Assembly (NCBI GenBank): GCA_951799445.1
Contig: OX637291.1
Coordinates: 2,048,501 to 2,112,500 of the forward strand
Origin: Pseudisothecium myosuroides
Lineage: Eukaryota; Streptophyta; Bryopsida; Hypnales; Lembophyllaceae
Length of the DNA: 64,000 nucleotides
Direction: 5' to 3'
A program made the translations under genes and the position numbers. Shown piece after piece: positions 47,852-59,554 of the stretch. Every line of letters begins with the position of its first letter. Position 1 is the stretch's first letter. The notes under the pieces were generated by a model. That model worked only from the letters and a program-made list of their open reading frames with translations, ran no database searches and was not told where the DNA came from.

Positions 47852-48957
47852 TACATGATCGGAGATAATGCTCGAATTCCTGAACTCACACTGCGGACTG
47901 TCCATCAAACCTGCACTTGACGGGCACTTGACCCTAATAAATGTCTTAAGCAGCAAGTACAACTCTGAGACTGAAACGGAACCAGTGTTCGTTTAGTTTT
48001 ACCAGCTAATTTCCTCCAATTCCCATATTGAACTGTTTTTTCAAGTACCAAGTCCGGTTATTTTCTCTATTTTTCATTCAAAATAGAATTTTTTTAGACA
48101 TTTTCACCGGGTTTTTGCCGATGTTTTTAAATTGCAACCAGTTTTTTTCCCAAGTTCACCGACCAACTTTGAACTAGCCGCCGGTTCTTCCCGGAACCTG
48201 AACGGAACTGTAGCAAGTTATATAGTGCTTTGAAGAGTCCGAGGGACACTCAAAATCATTCAAAATCATCATGTGTGGCCATGAGCATAGTTTCTATTTT
48301 AGACTAATCAAGATGATCATATGCTCTTGTTAACAACTGCAAAAGAACTGGCTCCCATTACACAAAAAAAGAGAAAAAGCGACAGGTTCTTCACCTTGTG
48401 TGAAATCAACCTCTCATCTTGACGGAAACCTTCGCAATGTGTTTCCTTAACACGCTTGTGAAAAAAAAAAAAAAAAGAGAAAAAGTGGATGAAATTGCCA
48501 AGATCATCTCTAAGATGAGATTCACCAATATTTGGATGAAGTTTACTATTTTTAGGTAGTATTGTGGATGAGTGAAGATTGGATGATAAAAATTGGACAT
48601 ATTGTCTAACCTTCTTGCAGACTAGGGTGCGTCTTTTGCTTCTACCCAGGAAACAAAAAAAAATCACTGTTGGATACCCTACTAAAGTGAAAATAGGTTT
48701 TGATGTTTTTAATTAGTAAATGGTTGACATCTTCCTTATCAATATTCCCTCGTTGTTTAAAATCATGAGGCCATTGATTTGCAAAGGAAGAATTCCACCA
48801 TCTTAAGCTTGCCACCACACTTGGTATATAACACATGAAAATTTGTTGTGTGTTGTAGATAGAAAGTGTCTAGGTGTAGAAATGACCTTTGAATAAGTGT
48901 CAACTTGTATGAACAATCCTTGAATTAACGCCCATGAGAACACAATTGAGTCATGGC
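47852..48957. other. Gene-free stretch
   Basis: A run of A bases at about 48462-48476 is the only simple feature. No gene recognised. Confidence 0.4.
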
Positions 48958-49160
48958 ATCCGACCAGTTTGTAAATTTGAACCAACCGGCTTGCAAATTT
49001 GGTCCCAATCAACATGCAATTTGTACTAGCTGACTTGCAAATTCGGACCAGCTGGCTTGCACATCAAACCCAATCAGCTTGTAATTCAAACCAACAGCAT
49101 GCAAATCCGGACCACCAACTTGCAATCTGGAAACAACAACTTGCAATGGGACAACCAGGA
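48958..49160. repeat. Degenerate minisatellite, about 25-bp period
   Basis: Variants of 'gcttgcaaattcggacca' repeat about eight times with substitutions and small length changes. Confidence 0.75.
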
Positions 49161-49823
49161 GCAAGAACAGCACATGTCCACTCACCAAAGGTGCAACAAT
49201 AGAGCAAGGAATTTAGTGACTGCTAACCTCAAAAATTAAGAAATAAATATTTTTCAACACATAACTCCTCATAAGCATGTCCATTCAATCAATAACTTAA
49301 GACATAACTTGTAGGTGAGCATCAAAATTTTCTCAGTAACTACAACAATTGCTTAGATAGTCTCTAGTATGTAATAGCCACACAACTTGAAAGTGACAAA
49401 ACAATAAGGAAACATATATAAGAAATACAAATACTACATGTAATTATACCATGTATGTGCAAACACACACAAAAGGAATCTCAAATGTTGCACACTGAGC
49501 ACTAACCCAATGACAACCAAAGAGACACCAGTATATTAGATGCTACAAGGCTTCCAAAAGGAAGCCTGAAACATGACTGTGACTCCTCATAAGGAGTTTA
49601 AAAATCAAAGGATGCTCTAGGCCGACAGTTTCAGTAGATAATGACCATATTGCAACTATCTGGAATATAAGAATACTGTTGTTTCAAGGAGTGAACACAG
49701 GTAAGGTCATGCCGCTCGTGATCAATCCATGCTTGCCACTTTCAAGCCAGGGCTTCCATATGAGGGAGAAACCATGTCCTGTTCCAGAGAAGGGCAGCTT
49801 AGCTTGAACTGGTGATAAGTAAT

Positions 49824-50243
49824 TCAGACATATTCATTCTGAACTGAATCTCTCACCGCTTTAAACAGGTATCTCACGAGTTTCCAAGGGTGCTGCCACC
49901 AAGGAACAGAGTCTGAAGATTCTCCCTTCCTTGGGCGTTCTTCTCGGTTATATCCATACTTTGACCCCAGCTCTATAACCCCCTTAGTGCCATCAACTGA
50001 GGCTTGTTCAACCAGAGTCATAACTTCGTACTTGATGCATTCATCAAATGAAATGGATACAGTTGTTAGTGGCTTAGAACCATCTTGAACAACAACATAA
50101 TCATGATATGTTACCGTACGATCAATCTTTAGCACATACTGTTGTCCATTTGGTAATCGTTTCAATCTCTGGTATACACCTTCATTTCCTGATTTCAGAC
50201 TAATCTGATGTCCAGATGTGTTGATTATTGTTGTTTCAAACAT
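49824..50243 (-). CDS. Small conserved-looking plant protein, unknown function (139 aa)
   Basis: Single open frame of 139 residues beginning MFETTIINTSGHQISLKSGN and ending SVQNEYV. Upstream on the same strand is a good acceptor (ttttcag) at about 50275, suggesting a 5' UTR intron. The sequence is mixed beta-rich in the first 80 residues (Gln/Val/Thr runs) and ends with a Trp-rich linker (VPWWQHPWKL) and a basic, amphipathic tail. There is no signal peptide, membrane segment or catalytic motif. It may belong to a small plant DUF family (DUF7748-like is a guess). Composition and intactness distinguish it from the shadow frames around it, and it is the only intact gene besides the receptor. Confidence 0.6.
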   Translation of the reverse strand: MFETTIINTSGHQISLKSGNEGVYQRLKRLPNGQQYVLKIDRTVTYHDYVVVQDGSKPLTTVSISFDECIKYEVMTLVEQASVDGTKGVIELGSKYGYNREERPRKGESSDSVPWWQHPWKLVRYLFKAVRDSVQNEYV

Positions 50244-50637
50244 TGTATAGGATGTGTTTCCACTGCTTCGTCACCTGAAAACAAAGCCAAGTATGGTCAT
50301 CAAAATTCAGCCTTCTCCCCGCAGGAGCTGAGCTAAGTATGACATCAAGTGGATGCAAGTATTACAACATCTGATGTCTAGGCGCTCCATGAAAATACTC
50401 TAAGTGCCATAGACTTTACCACACTTGGATAGCAAGTTGAGCAATTTGGTGTTGAACTCTTTAATGTCTAAATATAGCTTTGGGACTTCAAAATATTTAT
50501 TTTTTAAAATCAACATTAATTCTTAATAAATCAAAATATTTGGCAACTAACCTATAATATCTTCATCCCATATAGATGGATATTTTGGGATCCATCTAAT
50601 TAAGAGACTCATTGTTCAGGAGCCATGTAACGTATGT

Positions 50638-51030
50638 GAAGCAAGAATTGGGTTTAAAGTAGAATTTCATATTTTATTTAGGCATAGTAGATTGACTTTT
50701 TTCAAAAAACTTTGAACTAACTTAATGTGTAAAATCAAACTAAGTTTCATCTCAAAGAAATTGTTTGAGATTTCAAGCCTCCAATCAAAAGTTCTGGACA
50801 AAGTTTAGAGAGGGATTGGAAGGAACCTTTCTTTTGACATTTTCAGACATCCCTTCTAAATTTTGTCCAGAACTTTTTTTGGAGGCTCAATATCACAAAC
50901 AAGTTTTTGGAGATGAAAGTTAGCTAAATTTTCCAACTTTTTTGAGTTCAATTTTTTAAAAAAAAGTCAATCTACTATACCAAAATGAGCTCTAAAATTC
51001 TACTTTGAACACAATTCCTGCGTTTTGACA
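50638..51030. mobile_element. Foldback element (long imperfect hairpin), copy 2
   Basis: Inverted arms of about 190 bp meet near 50834 (outer 'aagaattgggtttaaagtag' against 'actttgaacacaattcctg'). Sequence and layout match the copy at 23.05-23.47 kb. Similarity continues to about 51185 on the right, including 'ttgaggattc' and 'catcaaaaaaatt'. Confidence 0.75.
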
Positions 51031-51693
51031 ATGAGCAATCAAGCTCTCATCTTTAAACTATCTCATACCCTTTGAGGATTCATGATGAACAATGGATTTC
51101 CTTACAAAAATGACCACTCTACCATTTGCTCTTGCAAAATGTAAATGAAATAATTCTATCATGTCATCATCAAAAAAATTCTTGATAGTAGATGTTCAAA
51201 TGATGGATTGATATTTGAATCAAAAATGTTAAATTTTCAACATTTTCTTGATTTTGGCTCCTATGGTCATTAATTTCCAAAAAAATTGATGTCAATTTCT
51301 TGTACTATTTTCCATCAAGTATGCTATCAACCTATGGCACTAATATCTTTCATAGTGGGAGATAGATTAACCTTTTAACAAATAAATCATTTTGAAATGC
51401 ACACATTCTTACTTATACCTTTGTACAAATATATTCTTTTCATCAAGTTCATTGAATTGATCATATAGAAAGGGCAACCTTTAAAGATTCAAGAATTGCT
51501 TGTTTGAATGAGAAAGTCTGAAAGCATTCAGTTGGCTTGAAGCACTCCATTCATCATCCACAAAAAGGATGGATGCCAGTGCGCTGAGGGGTAGAATTTC
51601 AGAGTTGTTTCTAAAAGTTCAATTAAGCTGGTATTCAGAGAAACTTCGCAGTGATGTTTTACTGGGCAGTAATAGGGTACTTGCAACTCTTAC

Positions 51694-51765
51694 CACATCT
51701 CCAATTCTCTCAAAGTCACAGTTTCCGCCTTCATGCTCACATGCAGAGATGAAGGATTGCAGAGC
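51694..51765 (-). other. Isolated exon-like segment
   Basis: On the minus strand, 72 nt lie between 'tttctccag' and 'gtaagagtt' and read ALQSFISACEHEGGNCDFER then IGDV. Canonical borders and an open frame make it a plausible lone exon. It does not join in frame to the 139-aa gene downstream. Family unknown. Confidence 0.3.
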
Positions 51766-51915
51766 CTGGAGAAACGGATATGGCATGATGAGACAAAGGA
51801 TATGTTGCCAAAGTATAAATTTCACTAATAACATCATACAAAGTGGCCACATGATAACCCACAAATACTCACTTATAATACAATTCAGTCCAAACCATAG
51901 AGACAAATAATATCA

Positions 51916-52170
51916 AAGTTTTAAGCACAGGGATCCTTTACAAAACCCCGACAAAGGCCCACCAAAAATCCCATTCCAGTGTTGGGGACAGGACTCAATA
52001 ACGGCAACCGAGCTGAGTTGCCAACCGTCAACAAAACATTTCTCCTCACACTCCAGACCTGGACTGTGCCTTCATGATGAGGCCATACCTCGGCAAGCGA
52101 CGGGAAAAACTGAACTCCTGGGCCAGATGGTTCACGGTGGCCTGGTGCTTGCGTCGAGTCGGATGCGTGC
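51916..52170. repeat. Mosaic-repeat module X, copy 2
   Basis: Second copy of 46904-47153, with scattered substitutions and a 'ggttcacggtggcc' variant near its end. Confidence 0.8.
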
Positions 52171-52800
52171 AACGTCCTTGTGCTATGTTTGAGGCTCCCT
52201 CGTACCAGCCTAGAGGACTGCGTAACACTAGCTCTTTCAAGCTCGATTGTGCCGCTTGTTTGACCAAAACGAAAAGAAGAAAAGAGATTTCAAGCTAGAC
52301 TGTCCGCTAGTTTAACCGGAAAGCAAAGAGGTTTCAAGCAACTGTAGATCGAGAGAAGGAGCTAGAAGCGAAGCGGAATCGAGAGTGGACGAACCTGGCT
52401 GCGGTAAGGCGCTCCACCAGTCCGAGTCTGAAACTAAAGCTTAGCTTAGCTGCGGGGAAGGGCGCTCGCTCGCACGCAGCTGCGGCAGTAGTGATGCAGG
52501 CGGTGCAAACTAAGTTTCGAAGTGCAAACCCTGCTGGGCTCTGAAGTCCATAACCCAACCCTGGGACGAGGAATCTGGCTGGGCTACGTAAGTTTTATCA
52601 CAGACACCCGGGCCGCTCCAAGCCCCAACCGAAGGCCACTTGACCCCTGGAAGGACAGACGTGCCCACGACAGCCCTTTCTTTATTGTTTTTTTTGGTGG
52701 TAAAAGGACGGACCCATGACAGCCCTTTCTTTGTTTGGTGGTAGAAGGACGTGTGGACCACAGTCCGGGGAGTTCTGTAGGAAAATCAGACAATTTCCTA
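52171..52800. other. GC-rich gene-like block joined to module X
   Basis: Clearly richer in G+C than its surroundings, with many short overlapping ORFs on both strands and no recognised protein. A two-copy segment with 'gacagccctttcttt' occurs at 52669 and 52717. Likely another captured or shuffled fragment. Confidence 0.35.
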
Positions 52801-53229
52801 ACTTTTAGAAGGTGGCTCGGATTTTTCAATTTTTACTCGGAAGTCAACTTGCAGAGTGAAAATTTTATGGGTTGAAATCCTTCATTTTCAAATGTGTTTC
52901 AGCAATTTGCCAACTTTTTTTTTCCATTTGTTAATTTTCCTAAATGTGGAAAATGAGTCCAGCTTTGTAATTTTGTGGGGTTTTTTTTCACTCTCTTGTT
53001 TATTGCTTTCAAGTATCCTAGAGAGGAGTTGAACCTAGCCAAGCCCCTATCATCCTAGGGCCAAGTTCTGGTGTTAAAGTTGAAGTTAAATAAATGTCTG
53101 AGGCACCAAATTCTAGTGTTGATAATACTTTGAAGTTAAATAAAACCTAACCAAGTTGATATTTTTAGTATTTTACATATTTTGAAAATCCAATTTTGAA
53201 AAAAATTGGTTATAATTTTCTTAGAAATG

Positions 53230-53510
53230 AGCCTCAAATACACTAGATCTTGGAGAAAAAATCACACTAGAAATTATTTTGAAAAAATTGTAGAGTAGAT
53301 TTTGAGAAGTCATAAATTGATTGGGGTTATGCACGTTAGGCCCTTTAACCTCATATTTTTTTGTTGAACAACTTTTCAAATTTGACATGTGAAAAAAGGG
53401 ATTGAAAGACTTCAAATCATTTTCACATTTTTAACACCCTCATAATCAAGCATTATAATCTTTCAATTTATAAGTGATGTTGTTGTGTTTTTTTTTCCTA
53501 TGTGATCTCA
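53230..53510. repeat. Dispersed repeat, uninterrupted copy
   Basis: Homologous to both flanks of the MITE at 24798-25721. It contains a single TTAA at 53431-53434 where the other copy has the element bracketed by two TTAAs. Confidence 0.7.
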
Positions 53511-53907
53511 AACATATCTATTTTGAATTTGTATTGTTATAATTTAAAAAAATTGATATCATGTGAGCGCTTGTTTACCCACCCTTGGTAAAGAAGCGAG
53601 CACAACCAGGCTCTCGGTAATTAACCGTTTTGACTTGATCTATGGGTGTCTAGCGCCAATCCATTGTGCCTTCCAAGCAATGGATCTTTTCTATACTCCT
53701 AAGACTCGCTAATTTGGGTAATGAAGAAAACAAAACAAAACCCTAATTGGAATTGCTATAACTGCTAAGTTTGAATCAAAGCCTAAGAGGGCTTGGTGGT
53801 TTGGGAGAAGAGTTGATCTTAGTCTAAGCTTATCTATCCTAAATGAAGGAGTACCTCATGCCATTTCTAAAAGTATAAAGCTTGTTTGATTTGGACTCTC
53901 CTAGAGA

Positions 53908-54425
53908 GAGTTATGGACGGATGAAGTTTGACCGCTATTCGGTCCCTCAAACTTCATCCATGCTTTTCTATAGACTCCGGATTTTGATTTGACTTGGGAT
54001 TTGAGCTATGGGCTTGATCCCCTAATGTTAACCTAATTACCAAGTCTTGACTCAAATGGATGAAATCTTCTAGGGTTCATCCATTACTTGTTCCAAACTT
54101 CATCCCTTCTTAACTGCTTGGGATTTAGGTATTTCCTTAAGCTGGGTTTAGTTTTGCGTTACCCTAAACTTGTTCTAAGATGTTCTAAATCTATACTTAA
54201 CCTAACCTTAATCTTAAAAGCCCCTAATCCGCCTTCTAATCTTACTTAAGGATTTTAAGTGTGGTTACCAATGTACTAATCGTAGAACTTAAGACTTGTT
54301 CCGAGGAGATCTTGATTTTAGATTTCTACTTTGACTAATCACATTAGATTTGGGTTTTCCTATCAAAAGTTATCCATGGATGAAGTTTGACCGCTAATCG
54401 GTCCTTCAAACTTCATCCGCTAATT
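53908..54425. repeat. Paired GGATGAAGTTTGA hairpins
   Basis: GGATGAAGTTTGACCG, a short loop, then CGGTCC-TCAAACTTCATCC occurs at about 53917-53960 and again at about 54376-54420. Looser GGATGAA/TTCATCC pairs recur at about 54055-54110, 54517-54570 and the window's last 40 bases. Confidence 0.8.
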
Positions 54426-54809
54426 ACGGCTAGCCCTAATTCCAAAACTAACTTCTAATTTGACTTTCGGTTCATAAATTAATTCCTATTTTTATGTTAG
54501 CTTTTTTGTTCCTCTTGGATGAAATTTGTTAGGTTTCATCCAACATGATTCCCTAACTTCATCCGCTCATAACTCCTTCGTTTTAGCTCGGATCTGGACG
54601 TGTTTTAGGTTTTCGGAAACCCCTAGCCCTCTACTATAAGATTTTAAAGTTAATTCTAACCTGACTTTGCTTCTTGCCTACCCTAGCTCTCGGCCCTAGT
54701 GATTAGTGTCTAATCTGAGTGGTTTATGCGAAAGGGGTGGGGTTTTAGCGGCCCACCGTGTGAATAGGCCCCTATGGGCTTCTTCTTCTTTCCTTTCCCT
54801 ACTATTCCC

Positions 54810-54932
54810 TTACGCAGTTCAACTACCTCTTACGCACCTCAACTACCTCTTACGCATCTCAACTACCTCTTACGCATCTTAACTACCTCTTACGCATCTT
54901 AACTACCTCTTACGCATCTCAACTACCTCTTA
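54810..54932 (+). repeat. Six-copy 20-bp tandem repeat
   Basis: Unit TTACGCATCTCAACTACCTC with few substitutions. Confidence 0.95.
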
Positions 54933-55063
54933 CAGCCTTCATTGGCATGTTCTTTTGTACTTCTTCAATGGTTGACAATGCTTGTGGAGATTGCTCCTAA
55001 TCTACTTCTCCTTCTTAAACCAACTTCGTCTTTCCCTCACTTCATCTTCTTCTAGTTCTTCAC

Positions 55064-55128
55064 GTTGATGTTGGAGCTTGGTTGTTGGAGCTTGGTTGTT
55101 GGAGCTTGAGAGCTTGAGAGCTTGAGAG
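55064..55128 (+). repeat. Short tandem repeats (ttggagcttggttg, gagcttga)
   Basis: Three copies of an 18-bp unit run into three copies of a 9-bp unit. Confidence 0.85.
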
Positions 55129-55295
55129 AGTATTGTTTATGTGTGTGGTGGTTCCCAAAGCTTACTATCTCCTTTTCTAATCTACTCTATTCCTATTTAG
55201 TTCTTTGTTTCATCACCTCTTCTAATCTATTCTACTTATAAATTCTTTTTAATTTGGTTCTCTACTGAAAATACCCCTGCTCTATTCTACTTGTT

Positions 55296-55745
55296 CATCT
55301 TCCTTAGCTTGTTTGTGTCCTTGGGTTTTCCAGAGCTTAGAATCTTTCTTGATCTGTGCCTAGAGTGTTAGCCCCGAAAACCCATCCAGAACAGCACTCA
55401 GACCCTTCAAAAAGACTAAGTGGTTTGCTCTGGTTAAAACGAGTACAAATAAGATACCCTTCCGAGACTGCCACGTGTCACCTCCCAGTTGGTCCAGACC
55501 CCTTTCCTACTCTATTCTACCTAATTTCTTCTTACTACCTATTCATCTTCCTTAGCTTGTTTGTGTCCTCGGGTTTTCCAAAGCTTAGAACTTTCTTGAT
55601 CTGTGCCTAGAGCGTTAGTCCCGAAAATCTATCCAAAACAGCACTCAGACCCTTTAGAATGACTACGTGGCTTGCTTTGGTTATAACGAGTACAAATAAG
55701 ATACCGTTCCGAAATTGACACGTGTCACCTCCTGGTTGGTCTATA
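55296..55745. repeat. Two-copy tandem repeat of about 245 bp
   Basis: 'cttccttagcttgtttgtgt' through 'gtgtcacctcc' occurs at about 55300-55490 and 55548-55735. Confidence 0.85.
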
Positions 55746-55799
55746 GCTCCGTCGTTCGGAACTTTTTAACATACTCTATAAGACTAAAATCTAGCTACA

Positions 55800-56120
55800 A
55801 GTTCAAAGCTTCGTCGTTCTAGAGGGAGGTCCACACAACAAATAAAACTTTAGATGAAGAGAAGATTACACTTAAAGAAAACACACAAAGTAGGTTCGAA
55901 GCTTCGCCGTCCTAGAGGGGGGTCCACTCAACAAGAGAATTGTTAGAAAAAAGTCAGAACACGCTTAGAGAAAACACAAGAACAAAGTTCGAAGCTTCGT
56001 CGTCCCGGTGGGGAGTTCACATGACCACAAGCAATTTCAAAAGAGGAAGAAACCCGTTAGGACATAACCACCCTGGGAGGCCCACAACTCCACCGTACGG
56101 GGGGAGGACCACACGCCAAG
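55800..56120. repeat. About 95-bp tandem repeat with gaagcttcgtcgt motif
   Basis: Four units each contain 'ttcgaagcttcgtcgtcc', then 'aggggggtccac' and an 'aacac..agagaaaacac' tail. The last unit is diverged. Confidence 0.75.
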
Positions 56121-56699
56121 GGTTCTTAGAGAGAGCAAAAGAGTTCCCCGACTGAGAGAGAAACACTCGGAGGTTAATCTAGACACGCGGGTCGGAAAAC
56201 ACAATCCTTAAACACTAAAGACCCCCCAGTGGGCGGCAAAGCCAAGGCGCTGCGGGGGGAGCTTTAGGATCAGGACAAAACTCAAAGAACTCCCAAGCAA
56301 GTTAGTGCTTCAAGCAAAGTACTTCAACTGACAAGTTAGTGACCAAAGTGACTCAAAAATAAGCTAAATAATACCCAAGACTATTCAAAACTCATAGACA
56401 CAAAGGAAGAAGGACCCCCAAGACCTTCAAAAGCTGAAAATAGAACAATAACAGAGCACCACGTGCTCAAAACACTGTGGAAGTGCCTTTGGCTAAAATC
56501 GCCAAAAAATCCAACATAAGTTGGACCCACGGACCCAAAACATGAATGGGGGTGGTTTTGGAGAGAAATGAGGGCCCTTTTATAGGTTTCCCAAGGCCCT
56601 CACCTCCCCTCTTTTAACCTAGGTAACCCTATCAACTTGGATTTTCATCCTTATCTTTTAGGATTTTCACGTAGTTTGGGTTTTACGCTGGTCCAACAC

Positions 56700-57230
56700 T
56701 CTAACTATTGGAGATTAACTCCAAATCAAAAACCGATTGCGCCATTGGCTTCAGAAGGCCATTTTTACTCCTGGGATCCCCTACCCCCTATTCCAACGCC
56801 AAAATCCCACCGTAAGCTATCGCCAACTGGAGTCAGTAAAAGAGGTAAAAATCTACTTTTTGGAGGTTACCTTTTCTGACAAAGGTGACTAGCCAGGGTG
56901 GTCTGGGAGGTCTTAGGGAGTAAGAAAAGACCCTTCGTTGACTTTGTTCCGACTTCGTGTGCTCCCGGGACGCCGTAGGGAGTAAGAAAAGACCCTTTGT
57001 TGACTTCGTTCCGACTTCGTGTGCTCCCGGGACGCCGGTCAACTCCACGTAAATCCCGCCACGTGGATAATTCGAAGGAATGTCGGTGATTCGGCCGTCT
57101 CCCGCTATCGAAACACCACGAAACTCGTCGGGGCGCGTTATTAGCATAAAAGAAACTATCCTAATTTTTAGTGAGATTTTACCGCTACCTGGGTAATTAT
57201 CGTGAATTTCCCATCGTGATTTTAGGCGGT
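56700..57230 (-). repeat. Inverted homologous block, left partner
   Basis: In reverse complement it aligns with about 60165-60605. Matching phrases include 'ctaatttttagtgagatttta' against its reverse complement near 60200, and 'ttcagaag' plus 'cccctaccccc'. A 62-bp unit ('agggagtaagaaaagaccc') is tandemly doubled at 56915-57040. A minus-strand TATAAAAGG lies at about 56578-56590. Confidence 0.6.
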
Positions 57231-57762
57231 TGACCGTCCGGAAGGAGTATTTCTTCAATCCAGAAAATTCCGAAACTTTTTGGGGAACCTCTCATGGGGT
57301 TTCCCAAGAGATTTGCAAGGTCAAATCTTGATCTTGCATGTCTTGATACGGAGGGCAAAAAGATACCTCCGTTGGTTTACCGGCAGTCGGAGAATCTTCC
57401 GCATATGGGAGAATCTTGGCGAATGGATTTCGCTTTTGACTTCCCGGTATGGTTTAGAGCCAAGATCACAATCCGGTGACCGTAGATTCCTTCACTGGCC
57501 TGTCTTGCGAAAGTGACCCCTACAAACTAACAATTGGGGTTTCTACTATTCGTCGATGGGATGGGAAAATTGAAATATCTCTTAGGGAATCTACCTAAGA
57601 ATCTCCCTAGACTTCCCTCAGACCAATTTAGCTCAGCTTGGTCACTTGCATAGTGATTTTAGGCTATTTTGGGTAAGAACCCTCAAACCTTCTAGTTCCC
57701 ACTACTTCTATGGCTCCAACCTATTTACAAGTGGGTTTTAGGACTATTCTAAGGAGAAAAGG

Positions 57763-57999
57763 CTATTTAGGACCAAAGGGCATATTGGTATGTAACATGT
57801 CCATTCTGGTTTTACACTCTTTTTAGGGCTTTTTGTGTATAATTATGACATAAATTGCACCATCTAAGAAAAAAGAAGACTATGAGTCCCAAGTGACGAA
57901 TTGGGAGCTCACATATCACTTATTAAAATGTTGGCTTTCTGTTCAATTTAGAACAAATTTTTAGAAGTTCAAAAAAGGCCATGGGCATTTAGGAGTTAA
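57763..57999 (+). mobile_element. Decayed short TTAA-type MITE
   Basis: The right end 'aaaaaaggccatgggcattt' followed by aggagttaa matches the family right end. The left end 'ctatttaggaccaaagggc' has lost TTAA. Size is close to the 220-bp form at 43.86 kb. Confidence 0.45.
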
Positions 58000-58062
58000 G
58001 TTTAATTAATGCATCTATTTTGTGGGACAGTGAGATTCTATTACTGTACCAAAATTCACTTA

Positions 58063-58082
58063 TTAACCCCTGAGCGCCCCAG
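58063..58082 (+). mobile_element. TTAA-type left terminus at edge of GC-rich island
   Basis: TTAACCCCTGAGCGCCCCAG is a family-like left end. I did not find a matching right end downstream, so whether the GC-rich island is cargo of such an element is unresolved. Confidence 0.4.
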
Positions 58083-58728
58083 CTCCCCAAATTTAGCCTC
58101 TGTTAATTTTTTTTTTGGCAAATTCTCTCCACATGATGGATGTACTGTCGGGGGAAATTGACAAGGACGGGCAGGGGTGCTGGAGTAATTCCAGGGAGTG
58201 GTGGATGCGCGTACAACCTTACGTACGTCGAACTGGAGGCATTCATTCACTTGAGCTGTACGCGGTTTTGCATTTATGGTGAAGGTGTCGCCCCGACCAC
58301 GTATCGGGAGCACCGGCTGTGGCCGGTTGCATACCGTTGGCAATTTGGCGCGCTTTGGAAGACGACTGGGGGAAGACTGCCATTTCGAACAAGCCCAGTT
58401 TCGGGTGCGTTTGTGGAGGAGAGCGGCTTCGCAGTTTGAGTGCCTTCATTGCGTGTTGCGCAACGTGGAATCGATTAGGGGACAAGGTCTTCATTGCGAG
58501 TGATTGGGTGCCTCGAGTTCCGTTTGAGTGGAGCCGAGTGCTGTAGGGTTTAGGGATTTGTTTCATCGCAGAGATTCCTTGGTTAAGGGAGTGGAGGGAG
58601 TGGTGTTTGAGTTGTACTTGCGGCGCCATCATCTTCGGGAGTGTGGTCGCTCCCGAAGCGCGGATCGTTGTGGTGGTACAGCATTTGGTGACGGCAATTT
58701 GACGTGTTGGGTCGCCCAATTCAGAGTC

Positions 58729-59205
58729 ATGGCGGGGGTCGGCGGAGAAGAGTTGCCAACATCGGAAGCACGGCAACAACGTCAACAAGTGAGGGCTTCT
58801 TCTGCGGAATTGGAGGTGATTCAAGCGGCGTTGCAGGAGTGGGCGATTACGCGCCACCACGCTTCGCAGGAGGCCCAGCGCACATTGACGTCCTGCTTTG
58901 AAGAAGAGTTCCTCCTCAGCCTGAACGAGCCAAACGCCAATCACTATTGGCCATTGAACCCATCGGGCAATTTGTGGCGCTATCTCTTCCGTCAGCAATG
59001 CTTCAGACTGTTGGAAGTGTATGAGCGGATTCCGGAAGGCCATCCCAATGGACTACCTGAAGTGGTAAACACTTTCATCCGCACCAAATGGTGGCCAGAC
59101 GCAGATTCTGGGGAGAAAGCACCCGCCCCGGTGGGATTGGGACAGGGGAGTGCCGAACGCCACAGACGGCACGAGTCCACTGAAGATCATGGCCAGCGGC
59201 GATGA
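58729..59205 (+). CDS. Unrecognised ORF in GC-rich island (158 aa)
   Basis: First ATG of a long frame; begins MAGVGGEELPTSEARQQRQQ. Middle part is Trp/Phe-rich (LNPSGNLWRYLFRQQCFRLL, FIRTKWWPDADS) and the end is basic and His-rich. The frame stays open upstream to 58528. The base composition contrasts sharply with the AT-rich neighbourhood. I recognise no family. It overlaps a second ORF in another frame (59189-59554), so the two may be halves of one frameshifted gene. A 266-codon minus-strand frame also covers this area, so coding status is uncertain. Confidence 0.35.
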   Translation: MAGVGGEELPTSEARQQRQQVRASSAELEVIQAALQEWAITRHHASQEAQRTLTSCFEEEFLLSLNEPNANHYWPLNPSGNLWRYLFRQQCFRLLEVYERIPEGHPNGLPEVVNTFIRTKWWPDADSGEKAPAPVGLGQGSAERHRRHESTEDHGQRR

Positions 59206-59554
59206 TCCACGGCCCCTTACACAGCACGGAGACGGGGGCGCCACGGGCGAATGCAGTGCGGCGGGGCAAATAATCCAATCCATTCCGACCAGCCGAGGAC
59301 GGGGGCGTCCCAGGAATGAACCTAGGAATCGAAGGCGCGGCCGGGGGAATGGTCGCGCAAGGGAGGGGAATTGTGGATTGGGGGGGAGACCTGGACGTGG
59401 GAGGGGAAGGACTGACGGCAATCCTAATCTACGGAATTTTGACTTGGCGGGTGTGAGCCCTCAAGTTAGCACTTGGAGCTCTGGGTTTATTTTTTGCGAT
59501 TTATTGTTAGTTTTTAGTGTAAATTCATGCAAAATAGTAGGAATTAGTAGTTGA
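59189..59554 (+). CDS. Unrecognised Arg/Gly-rich ORF (121 aa)
   Basis: Starts MASGDDPRPLTQHGDGG. The centre is RGRGRPRNEPRNRRRGRG followed by GRPGRGRGR. RGRPR resembles an AT-hook core, and the RG repeats resemble nucleic-acid-binding tails. Overlaps the preceding ORF by 17 bases in another frame. Function unknown; could equally be a low-complexity by-product of GC-rich DNA. Confidence 0.3.
   Translation: MASGDDPRPLTQHGDGGATGECSAAGQIIQSIPTSRGRGRPRNEPRNRRRGRGNGRAREGNCGLGGRPGRGRGRTDGNPNLRNFDLAGVSPQVSTWSSGFIFCDLLLVFSVNSCKIVGISS

Noticed and set aside
54810..54932. CRISPR-like array
   Set aside because: Units are contiguous 20-bp repeats with no spacers, in a plant nuclear context.
56833..57258. 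141-codon minus-strand ORF
   Set aside because: Lies in a tandemly doubled 62-bp unit and the inverted block; the internal protein repeat mirrors the DNA duplication.
58243..59043. 266-codon minus-strand ORF
   Set aside because: Overlaps GC-rich plus-strand frames, has no recognisable domain and is typical of spurious open frames in GC-rich DNA.
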